Shown one piece after another: positions 35,385-47,500 of a stretch of 56,881 nucleotides of DNA. Under the pieces are notes generated by a model, which had not been told where the DNA came from, searched no databases, and was given only the letters and a program-made list of their open reading frames with translations. Position numbers and translations under genes: made by a program. Source of the stretch: Saccoglossus kowalevskii. Taxonomy: Eukaryota; Hemichordata; Enteropneusta; Harrimaniidae. The stretch is taken from the NCBI RefSeq assembly GCF_000003605.2, contig NW_003119432.1:104923-161803 (forward strand), written 5' to 3'. Each line of letters opens with the position of its first letter. Within the stretch, counting starts at the first letter, position 1.

Positions 35385-38300
35385 TATATGTTTTATACTG
35401 AGATCATTTACGTTATTTCGCCTGGATAGTCCCGGTGTTTATTTCGAGATACAATTACCACGCAACTTCAGACACTCAGTGCGCAATCTCCGTCACAGCC
35501 CCTGTTAGGAACAAGTGAAATTGCACATAACAACGCCAAAGATAACGCTATAGTAATTATGCGAAGCGATCAATCAGTCTATATTGTTAGAGTTAATTTA
35601 TCGAGGGCCACTAAAAGGTTAAATTGTAATCATAACTACAATGTCGTCTACTTTTACTAATGCGATTAAACAGGTCCGAACCGTGTAATCAAATTAGCCT
35701 TTCTAGCAATCTTCGTGAAAGCCGATTTTTTTATTAACATCAAAATGAATGTCTGATACACTTACAGACAACTTACAATGCATTCTGGCAACCGTGTTGT
35801 CATGGTCTGCAGACTATTTTAGCGGAGACCTTGAAAGACCGCCACACGAGACTTTGCTGTGTACATTGACAGGAATCCCCACCACGTTGTGTGAAGCCAA
35901 GATCGGCCACAATATGACTATGATTCACATGTCCCGACCCAAAGAATATAACTATTATAATCACGATGACAACCGCGTTTTATATTTACGACTTTGGACC
36001 AACAATCACGTCATCATCACTCCCGAAGCATTTTCAAAAATCCTTACATACCAGATGAAGTAAAGAGAATACTCTCCAATGTCAGTGTCAATATTCCAAC
36101 GTAAACTCTATGGCATTTAAATCTTCCTCTTAATTATGCTTTACGTTCCCGTTAGATACAGCACGTTGCCAACAAGTGTTTTTTCCAAGGTACATGCTGT
36201 CGTGTTCAATTAATTGGTCACAGGGTTCGCTGGTGAGCCATCGGCAAAGTAACTGACACCGCCTGAATCAAGACATCTCCGGCCAGCGCACTGAATGGCA
36301 ACAAGCCAGTAAGTACACGACGCTTATAACCACTATGCATGGCGGTGTCCAGCAGGGGATATCATATATAGCCGATACGATAGTAAGGTGCTGGTGGCGG
36401 TGATGATGAATCGAACAGTGACTTTAGACATGAACACTATCAGAGTCTGGCAAATACACAGGACGTGCGAAGATTTCTGTAGTGTTACATGTCCCGGGTC
36501 ACATGTAACCTACTACGTAATTGGATAGTTCTCGGTGAACAATGTGAACAATTCATCATGACGTAACTTCTACTCTGGTACATGTGATATGCGTATGGTT
36601 ATGGCATCATGCTGCGAGTCGTCTAATGTGCTAACAATGTACAATGTAGTCAAGGACCTGGAAGCATATTCTACATTAATATGCAGTTTTCATTTTCTGT
36701 AAATCATTGGATGACTGTGATGTCATACATTATTAAAGTGACCTGAACTATAGTAACCTAATATGTTACTAATGAGGTGACGAATGATGCATGCGATACA
36801 CATATCGACGTGTTATATGTTACCGGATAACTATAATTGTTGTTTTATGAAAAACAAGCGCGACGCTCGTCCGGGATGTCATCCACATATTTGAAATATC
36901 TAATTAGAATCAGGGCCGACTATCATGATATTTATCATATAATTATATATATACGTTACCATGTGTACTACCATCATATGAATACATATACATGTGCAGT
37001 TTGAGCTTTATCGGCACCCTCTGTGCTATGATAGTTAACAAATTGTTTCCCTGGATAGCTTGAGGGAAGTCGGTCCCGCGTTCTATGTGGTCCTATGCGA
37101 CGCATACACATGTTTAAAAATATTGTTTGTTTACACGAACTTCGAACGCGCTGTACAACGAACACAGCAATTGAACTACATAATAATCACATATACGAAT
37201 CCAAATTGACAATATTTTTGTTGAACGCGGCAAAGGAGTTATTATTTTAATCGCCGACTTACAGATGACATGGCCAGGGCGCCACCAGACCCACTAAACC
37301 CGTGGAAGGCGCCACCAGATACGACGCGCTGGTCTCAGCGATGGCGCCACCAGGTACAAGCGGTGGTCCCATGGTGGATTAGAGCAATATAGATTACTTG
37401 TTTATTAATATTTGTAATCAAAATTACATGCTGATATATAAAATAATATATCGTCACTTGAAAACAGTGCTTTTGCTGCGTATGGAGTAGTTTGGGTTGG
37501 ATGAAATAATAACTAACTACACAGTTGTACATTTACTTTTAATTCATATGTACCAATGAACCAGATTTAGTGAATACCGACAGCGAATATTGAATAACAC
37601 AGCTTGGCAACTTTTAATGTAGCGAGAGTATTTAGATTACATAGACTTGATATATTTTAGGTTAATATCTGTGGATATTAATTACCTAATTTGCATATAA
37701 TTAGCCAATTGCATTAGCCAATTTTCAGCTTTCACACTGATATCACAAGTACAAATGTACTAGTATTCCATTTCAATAAAACTTGGTACATGGATGGTCT
37801 GTGACATTGCGTAGACCTTATTAGTTATCTGTGCATATTAAAGGGCGGTGGTCGTCGCGCCGCGTCCTGTTCGACATGGGACTCATAGCGAAGTACACAA
37901 CATAATGACACAACACAACTTGGTACACGCGCGCCCTGGAACAATAAACAGACCCAAGTCTATGCACAATACTTGCTTAATTTGCATAATTCATTTGGTT
38001 CATCCACAGACATGATTAGTTTAATGTTGAAAAACTTGCATATTGATTATCTAGTTATTATTAGCCCATTTCTGACATCTAAAACACAGATTTAATTGAA
38101 TTTTTGCTAGAGGTGCTCTGGAATTAATTTGATTAAAAACCACCGATGTGAAATCAAATGTATTTTCTGTAAGTACAAAGATGTATTATAATGTTCGATA
38201 ATGTGGATCATTCTGTTTTCACGCTGTGAATCTCAAATAACAGACAAATATTAGTTGCCAAGGTACTTGTTTGAAAAACTAATCTTAAATTTCGAATTAA

Positions 38301-38592
38301 TTTGACTGTGCCTCCAATACACGGGAGTTTTTTTCTAAGGTTTCGTTGAATGCGCTGAGGATTTTACTACGAGGTAACGTGATACCAAAGATGTAACGCT
38401 GACCAAATTTGACTGTGCTAAGAAACCAGATAGGCCTAGTTGGATCTCTGAGCTCATACAACGGCTGGTCTGTCAGAAACGCTGCATATTGGGTTTCTGG
38501 GATAATTGGGTTTTGGGCTTTTCAATGATTTGTTGGGTTAGATCATGAATATTCATCAGTTGATCATTATGCAGATCTTGTTTACACGGGCA
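35385..38592. other. Intergenic region upstream of the MOLO1-like gene
   Basis: No gene is recognised. A plus-strand ATG open frame (35749-36063, 104 codons) has no family motif or exon signals and may be chance. An inverted repeat GTTACATGT/ACATGTAAC with a CCCGGG loop lies at 36484-36509. From about 37680 to 38060 there are dispersed repeat fragments with TAATTTGCATATAATTAG and similar phrases. Confidence 0.35.
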
Positions 38593-38844
38593 ACCTCCTT
38601 TCTGCCAAACAATTTGTGTGTGTGTGATTCAGTTATTCTTTGTTCTAGCATATTGTAACAATTAAGTCAAACAAATCTTGGAGTATTTGTAATTCGTTTT
38701 TTTTCTTCTATCCAATCATGGACAAAAATAACAGAAAAAAACATCCAAGACGCGAAAATGGTTTGGTTTGAGTGTAAATATATGCGTCAAATGAGGTAAA
38801 ATTCAGGGCATGGACCTAGAGCATGCGCAGAACCCAGAAAAGTA
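38593..38844 (+). repeat. 250-bp direct repeat, copy 1
   Basis: It starts ACCTCCTTTCTGCCAAACAA and ends GCGCAGAACCCAGAAAAGTA. It is nearly identical to 39172-39418, 579 bp downstream. The intervening 330 bp is unique. It could be a local duplication or a small element with long direct termini. Confidence 0.85.
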
Positions 38845-39171
38845 TTTATGGATGGATTTTTCAGTATAAATTGCTGCACATATATAAATTTGCATGTTCA
38901 ATTGTCTGTGTCGTAGCCACCAGTATATAGCGCCACCTAGTGGCAGCAGATTTTCAGTCTGCTTCAGTATTTTTGTTTTCCCGGTTGCTTTATATTTGTT
39001 CACCCCCCACCCCCCACCACTTTCCTTTCTTTTCATTTCCCACATCCCTTTTCTGAATTGTAACACTTTTAACAGCATTGTGAATTTAATCAGTTTCAGT
39101 AATTACTTACTTTCCTGTTGTAGTCTGGGGTACTTTGAGGGCGCTGTTCAGGCCTAGTTTTGTATGAAAGT

Positions 39172-39418
39172 ACCTCCTTTCTGCCAAACAATTTGTGTGT
39201 GTGATTCAATTATTCGTTTTTCTAGCAAATTGTAGCAATTAAGTCAAACAAATCTTGGAGTATTTGTAATTCGTTTTTTTTTCTATTCAATCATGGACAA
39301 AAATAACAGAAAAAACATCCAAGACGAGAAAATGGTTTGGTTCAAGTGTAAATATGTGCGTCAAATAAGGTAAACTTCAGGGCATGGACCTAGAGCATGC
39401 GCAGAACCCAGAAAAGTA
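39172..39418 (+). repeat. 250-bp direct repeat, copy 2
   Basis: Matches 38593-38844 with scattered substitutions and small indels. The sequence just after copy 1 (TATTTATGGATGGATTTT) reappears inverted at about 39668-39688 (AAAATCCATCCATAAATG), which suggests further rearrangement. Confidence 0.85.
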
Positions 39419-39419
39419 G

Positions 39420-41383
39420 TTTGCACATGCGTATATTCCCCTTCATTATTACAGCCAACTGCTATGCCATACTACTGTTCGATTATCAATTTGTATTTAA
39501 TGGTGAATGTAGTCTGACGCCATAATCAATGGCATGGCAGAGATATGGCACTAGAACTGCATTCATTAAAACAAAATGGTCGCCAGTCCGCCATTTTAAA
39601 TTGGATCTGGAAAATAAAATGATGTGCATCAAGGTCCCATAACGTCCAACGTATGTACCAAGTTTAAACAAAATCCATCCATAAATGCTATTTTCAATCA
39701 GATTGTGAAACAAATTGATGCATATGTATAAATATTATGTGTGAAGTTTGATTGTGATTGGTCCAGGCATGTTTAAGATACAGGTCCGGACGCACACAGG
39801 TGGTGCTTTGTATATGATATTTTTTAGATACAGTGAAAAAGCAATGATATATAGACCTTTAGAGAATGTGCAGCAAGCATATTTTTCAGGTGTCATGATC
39901 GAATTACATTTCTGGTACAGTCCATTATGATGGACTGTAACTGTAACTTCATAAGAGACCATTTGTGGATTTCTGATAATCTATCAAATTACGTCAGCAG
40001 TGTGTATGCTTGTTCAGCCACCAGCATATTTATAACCAAATTTCCCACCGGGGGTTTCTGTACTTTGTGATATTTCAAAGCTGACATTTACCTGGCAAGT
40101 CAAGTACAGATAGTTGGAGAACTATTTTAGTGATTTCAGTATTCAACTATGCTAATCAGCCGAACCACTAGGGATACTTTTATTAACATATTTATTTCTC
40201 AAATCAACTGGTAAAGAGCCCAGATACAGAGCTGGTAGCCTCAGCTCTTATGAGAACTGGCATGAGGAACAGAAAACATTATCCCATGGAAGATCCTCCA
40301 CTCTTTACGAGGATCCTCCACTCTTTTTGAAGATACATGTGTTCAATAAAGTACTTAAATCCAACAGAACAGCATAGAAGGCTTAATCTTGTGATAAGAT
40401 GTCTGCTCACTATCTTCACTGGTTACACAACTATTTTAAATTTTTCTAGGCCATGTAACAATTTAATAACTCCAAATACACAGAGTATACTTCTAAAGAA
40501 CAATCACAATCATATTAAGAATAGATGATATATTGACTTTTATAAATCTGTTGATTCCAAGAAGATTCAATTACAAATTGCAGAATTTATTTTTTTACAT
40601 AGAAATGAAAAGCAATGTTATATAATACTTTTAAATATTCTCTATAATTGCACATGACAATGAACTCTAAATTCATCTGAATTCAAACAGGACCTCTATA
40701 TACTGTGTACATGTACTGGCATCGCGTAACAGGCAAGTATCAAAATATGATAACTGTAAAATACTTTATTTTACTTGGAATTAATTTTCACTGAAAAGAC
40801 ACTTTGAGTGTTTTATATGGAATTTATTTTCACTGATTTGTGGAGAGTTGGGAAAAGTGTAGTAAGAAAAGTATATATTAGCTGATTTTTATTTTCTGAA
40901 TCATCCCTCCATCAAAAATAAATTCCAAGCAAAAAATAAATTTCACAGTACATTATATTGGTATGTGTGAAATATCAAGCCAAATATAAATGTATATATG
41001 CGGTATTGACTTCCTTTTTGAGTAAATATATCATGCAGTATGAAATAAATCCTATCTGTTGTCAACATTAGCATAAACAAACAGAACCATTTGGATTATA
41101 AAGTAGCTGTGAACTAAAATGTAAAATACATTTTGTAATACAAATAAATGTACTGTATGTTTTTTTTTTATTCCTCTTGATACATAATAGTTATCATAAT
41201 CACCAAGCAATTCAACTTTCTGACAATAACAGAGAATGATTGATTAAGAATAGATATACCGATAGTTAGGATTAATTTCATAAACAGTTACACATTCACA
41301 AAATAACAAAAACAGTCCTAACTTTGCCAGAATAACTTGAATCAGAAAAAAACTAAAATTACACTGACATGATATGAAATCAG
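39420..41383. other. Intergenic region downstream of ASPSCR1
   Basis: No gene is recognised. It contains the 40751-40950 MITE copy and AT-rich filler. Confidence 0.4.
40751..40950. mobile_element. TACTGTAAA-family palindromic MITE, copy 3
   Basis: About 200 bp with imperfect inverted ends AACTGTAAAATA / TTTCACAGTA. Internal inverted pieces TTGGAATTAATTTTCACTGA and AAATAAATTCCAAGC suggest a long foldback. Confidence 0.55.
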
Positions 41384-41389
41384 TTTATT
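41384..41389 (-). other. Candidate poly(A) signal of ASPSCR1
   Basis: AATAAA on the minus strand about 205 nt after the TAA at 41593. Confidence 0.45.
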
Positions 41390-41592
41390 TTGTAGATATT
41401 ACGAAATATATAAACTACTTTTGCATATTTTACTAAGTGACATATATATTTGAAAAGAAAATGGAATGAAAGTCAAATACTTCTCTATTTAGCTGGGCAT
41501 AAAAAGAAAACAAAAATACATCTTCGTTCACAATCTAATTTACTTTTTTGTACCTAAAAAAAATGAAAAGAATAAAAATTAGTCTGTTCATA

Positions 41593-44500
41593 TTACAATA
41601 TACAAACAGTAAAACTTAATGAAATTTGTAAATTGAATGAAAAATGAATGAAATTTAGTACGGATGGGCGCTTAGCCGAATGTGATCCTGAAAACAGAAA
41701 TGTATCAAAAGTCGGGGTGGCACTTAGCAGAGCATGGATGCTAAGCCAGTCTAGTATGGTATTGTAAAGAGTCATTTCATATCAGATCATTTCATATCAC
41801 GTGGGTACATAATGTTTGATAAATATACTCATTGATTATATTATAACATTGTAAATATTGGTATTATTGAAGCAATACAATTGTTGTGCCATGTCATATT
41901 CGATATGGGTCCCATGTGACAAGTACAATGCATGTAAAATTGTTTGTTTACATGAAATTCATATATATTGATATATAGGAGACTGATATAGTATAGCGAA
42001 TTTTATTCCTAAGAATACTAAACAAAAGTATGTTGAAGATTGTGTTTGTTTATGTTTGTATTAAATATGTGTGTAGTGGCCCACCAAATTAATTTGTAAT
42101 TATGATGTTGGCTATACATTGTATCCTGATACTGATGTTCTGAGCTGTCAGTTATTACATGTGGTAAGTTATGCATTGGTGAACAACTAAATAAATCATA
42201 CCTGGTAATTTCAACCATTTTGGTATTTTATCTGTAGATGTTGTTGCACCAGAAGATGAACTTGTTCCTGCTGTGGCAGCATTGTGAGGAATTGATGAGG
42301 ATCCTTCAGGTGTCATTGTTTTGCCAGCACTTTAAACGAATATATATATATACAAAAAAGGAAAAAAGTAAGCAACAATATTTAACTACAAATCTATATA
42401 TTTCCAGTCAGGTTATAAAAACTGCACAACTGATTTGTTATTTCCACTGATGTATTAGCAGAAATACCACTCAGAATCCTATGAAATCAACAATTTTCAC
42501 TGAAATTCAATTTCATCATTTTGAACATATTCAACAAGGTTTTTAAATTCTTTGATTGTCATAAGACATTGAGTTTTATTGTAAATTTACATTTTCATCT
42601 GGATTTAATTTCATCAGTGAGAATATTGAAATTAAACCGCAGTGAATAATTAAATTAGTTCACTTGCACTATTACAAATATAATTATTAAAAATGCAAGT
42701 GTGGGTGTGGTAAGATAAAATCCACTGAAACAATACATAATATAGGTGGGTTTACACATTGATTATACTGACCTTAAGAATGAAACACTAACGTCAGCTT
42801 GCGTTGGTGTTGTCACATCTCCCAGAAGTGAACGTAGTAAATAACACTCTGTAAACACAAAGCAATACAGTTATGTATTAATATTAGTGACAAATAAATG
42901 TGTAAACAATTTTGTCTCAAAGACTAATATTTGGATTTTACCATGGTGACTACTTTATAAACTATTTTACCAACAACAACTTTTGTCACCTTTTACCAAT
43001 TAAACCTGCAGAATGTTTTCAATAGTTTGTTAAAAATATTGATCGGAAAATCAAATTATATGGAAAAAATATGTCCATATGGTGTAAAAATTAACAAATA
43101 AATTAAAGAAAAATACTCTAAGTATTCTATCAGAAAGATGGATTGTGCCAGCCGAAAATATTCATCAATTTACGAATATCTCTGATGCCTATGCAATACG
43201 GATGTTTTCAACACTGTATACGATTTATTAGGCATTGATTTGCTAAAACGGCATGTTTAATTTCCGAAAGATAAACTGAGCTTTGAAGAAGTATTTACCG
43301 GTAATACTATTTAGGATGACAACAGCTTAATGTCAGAATGAAGTTAACCCATTTACACTGCTCCAAATTTTGGTGAGAAAAATGATAGCATTCAAAAGGT
43401 TGAGAAGTGCAAAAAAATGTCAAATTACTAGTAGATCAAGATCGCATTTATACTACTGGTATAACATGGTGGAAACAAGATAAATGTCAAATTACTAGTA
43501 GATCAAGATCGCATTTATACTACTGGTATAACATGGTGGAAACAAGATAAATGTCAAATTACTAGTAGATCAAGATCGCATTTATACTACTGGTATAACA
43601 TGGTGGAAACAAGATAAATGTCAAATTACTAGTAGATCAAGATCGCATTTATACAACTGGTATAACATGGTGGAAACAAGATAAATGTCAAATTACTAGT
43701 AGATCAAGATCGCATTTATACAACTGGTATAACATGGTGGAAACAAGATAAATGTCAAATTACTAGTAGATCAAGATCGCATTCATACAACTGGTATAAC
43801 ATGGTGGAAACAAGATAAATGTCAAATTACTAGTAGATCAAGATCGCATTTATACTACTGGTATAACATGGTGGAAACAAGATAAATGTCAAATTACTAG
43901 TAGATCAAGATCGCATTTATACTACTGGTATAACATGGTGGAAACAAGATAAATGTCAAATTACTAGTAGATCAATATCGCATTTATACAACTGGTATAA
44001 CATGGTGGAAACAAGAGATTTATGTCTACATGAATAGAACAACTAACAATAAACAAATATATTATTTGACAAACAATACATCTTGAGATAATCATTTTAA
44101 AATAACAGGAGTTGAATGAATGTATTATCAATTGACTGCCATTGCAGTACACACACACATATTTATACAAAGAATTATTTATGAGAGATACTTAATTTTG
44201 TTTAGGTCAGACATAGAGATGAGCTTACCTTTTGGTGTCTCACACCCAAAATACACATTTGCAGCGGGAACTAACTTAGCCTGTAATGTAAATAACACCA
44301 TACTTTGTACATGTACTTTGAAATAATGTGAGATGAATACGAAATTTGACACATTGTTGTTAACTTACCTCAAGAAGAGACTGGTTTTCCTTTGTCAGTA
44401 CATATTTAGGGGGAGTAGTATCTGAAAGAAGCAAGGGGTAGTTTTTTGCATTAGGGGTTGAACATTAGAACAAATCTACACACAGAAATGTTTGCTAAAA

Positions 44501-47500
44501 AAATTCTACATGAAAAATGACATTAACATTTGATAAAGGAAAGCAATAAACAGATTTTTATCATCTGAAAAAAAAAAGAAAAATTCTGAAAACTAACTGA
44601 AAACTAAATCTAGTTTGTTTACTATCTCCCCCATGCAAAGTTTGTAATGGTAGGCCTTAGCCCAAGTAATGTGAACAAAAATGTGAAATCAATAATAATT
44701 ATAGCCATTATTATCAATTTTAATCTAGTTCTACTGTGTACATTTATCATGAATGTAACAAATGTATCTCATCAGTATCAGCCAATTGTACTACGACAAA
44801 GAATGTTCATATTCATTGCATATTTAGTGTATTTGTTCTATTAGAAGAACATCTCCAACAGAATGTATGTAAACCAACAATTACATTGGTTGTATACAGG
44901 ATTTAATGACTTACTATAATCATACACACACATTTACATTAGGCGAACAAACATTTATATTATCAAGTCATTCAAAAGTTAACACTATTATAGTTACTTA
45001 CAGAGATAAAACTTCATATCTTTATCATCTAGATTGTCCTTAACAAACTCCATTACAGATTTTACTGAAATTATAAGTAATTTTGTTCAATAACTGATTT
45101 TATTTGAGTCGTTGTTCTATATTTTCTCGATATGGTAATGTAGGTGATATGTAAATCGCATTCTTTCTTCACCAAATTCAAAAACACATGGCAACAGTGG
45201 CGCCTTAAGAAAGATGCTACAAGTATAACAGCAATGTTAACTATATTTTGGACAACAGTAAGCACATTCAGAACAGAATATGTATTTAGATATCAGATGG
45301 GAACATTTTTATACCCAAGTATTGTACCTTACCTAAATATATTTATATTTATACAGGTTTTATTGCTATTGCCCAACAAAATGACCTGATTACCTGGTTC
45401 TTGTGGCCTGAACAACCCTTGCAATACCAGTCTGTCCGGAAAATGAACCCTGATGGCAACCTGAAATATAACATTACCTTTTCAGATGTAATCATGACAA
45501 AATTAGGGAATTAAGAAATTCATTATTTACAGCAATCTATGTTTATGCGCATAATCTACAACTATTAGCTAGAGAGGATATTTTTGTTTTGATTCTTTCA
45601 AGTTCTGATCTTTTTATTTGTAGTAGTCTAGCAAAATTTGTTTTTCATGTTTTAGAATTGTTTAGCTTATTTTGTTTGTGTTATTTTGGACTTTACACTA
45701 GCTCTGTATTGTGTATGCGCCAAATAAAATATCCTATCCTATAATAAGTACATGTATCATTTGCATTTGAAGACAAGTAATATTAATGTCTATTGTGAAC
45801 TTGAAAATGATGATTAAAGAATACCTTATAAAGACAACAATATTTGATAGTCATATTGATAAAATATAACTGTCAATTTATTTTAAAGCTACTAGTACTT
45901 AACAAGTTTAATTGCAATCTGAGGTGCTTTTGAGGATATCAGACAATATCTTAGTTCATAAGAATTTAGATAATTAACCATGAATACAATCCTAAACTAA
46001 TTACTCCATGAATTACCACAGTGCACCTATGTATCAAGTTTCATTGAAATCTGATGAAGGGGGTTATTAAAATATCTGTGAAGATAAAAATAGATTAATT
46101 TATGCAAATTACTATGACCCTTGCCATTAATATTAATGACGTCACAAATTAGCATAAGTTAAATATAGCAGGATAGGATAGCATACATATAAGTTTACAT
46201 TCTTTCAAAATGGCAGTGAATAGTGAGCAAGCTAAGCTTAACACTGATTGGTGGAATATTAATGAACCTGTCAATCATTGCATCAGTACTGAACCTAAAC
46301 TGGTCGATGATAATCCCATAATATTCTATTTTATTGAAAAAACACCAAAAAATAAGAGACTGTATGCAAGTCTACAATGTAGAAAGTTACATTGAATTGT
46401 TTTTTCAGATATCAATGCAAAAGCTGAAAATCAGATAATTAATATGTGCAGATTTTAACCCCAAACTTATCCTGTCTAGGCATTGGCCATATACTACCAA
46501 GTTTTTAGTAAAATGGAATGATTGGTTTTGAGATATTAGCAGAAAAGCCAAAGATTGGCTCATCATTATGCAAATTAGGTAATTAGTTTGGACTATGACT
46601 GACGAAGTCTAAAATAATTGATAGATACAATATTCACCTTGGGATACTTTTCCATCAATTTTATAGCTTGAGTTTCCTTCAAAGTTCTTGTCATCAGTGG
46701 TTGTTCCTCTAATTTTAACCTGAACAAAAGACAAAATACACATGTACAACTTTTATATACAATTGTACTGAACTGAAGTAAAACGCTTGGAAGTAGGCAA
46801 ATACTAAAATATTTATTTCATGTAAACCAGTTCAACACCATTGTCCAAATTTCTATTTAAGAGACTGTAAACCATTAATACCAATTAAAAATATTTAAAA
46901 TTTAAATACATACACAGGAACCAAATTCCAAAAGGATCACTGTGACTCTTTGTACATAGAGCCACAGGGAAGTTTATATACTTTAAAAGGATTAATTATT
47001 CACTGGGTTTTAATTTTGCTTATTTCGCTGACTCGAAAATGCGCTAATTCAAAACCCAGTGAATATGTAAAATTTAGCACAGAACACATTATCTAAATGA
47101 TAAAACTGTGAATTTAAAACCCACTGAATATGCCTGAAATGGTAAATCAGCGAAATTTAAACCCAGTGAAAATTACATTTTACAGTACCGGTACTTTATA
47201 GAAGTATAATTTAAGGAATTATGTTATTACCTATAATTGTAATTTTTTTGTATTTTCTTTCTGAGTTGTGTATTGTTTTTATGTAATATCTTCTTGGTAA
47301 AGATTAGGTAAATAAAAAAATATGCTCAAATATAAAATAAAAGTGTGAACCCAGGAAAATCTGCAAATAGTTCCTGTAATTTGCACATGTTCATATGATC
47401 AAATTATTTCCCAATGTTCCCAAGACATCAATAAATTGGCATGACCTAAGAGTGCATGTTAAATGAATGTATTGAAAACCAGAAACATGTGCTAACATGG

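Noticed and set aside
35749-36063. 104-codon plus-strand ATG open frame upstream of the MOLO1-like gene
   Set aside because: No recognisable motif, no splice or expression evidence, and such lengths occur by chance in a 57-kb window. Mentioned only as an unassigned frame.
43418-44020. CRISPR-like regular repeat array
   Set aside because: Units are contiguous 67-bp tandem copies without unique spacers, in an animal intron.
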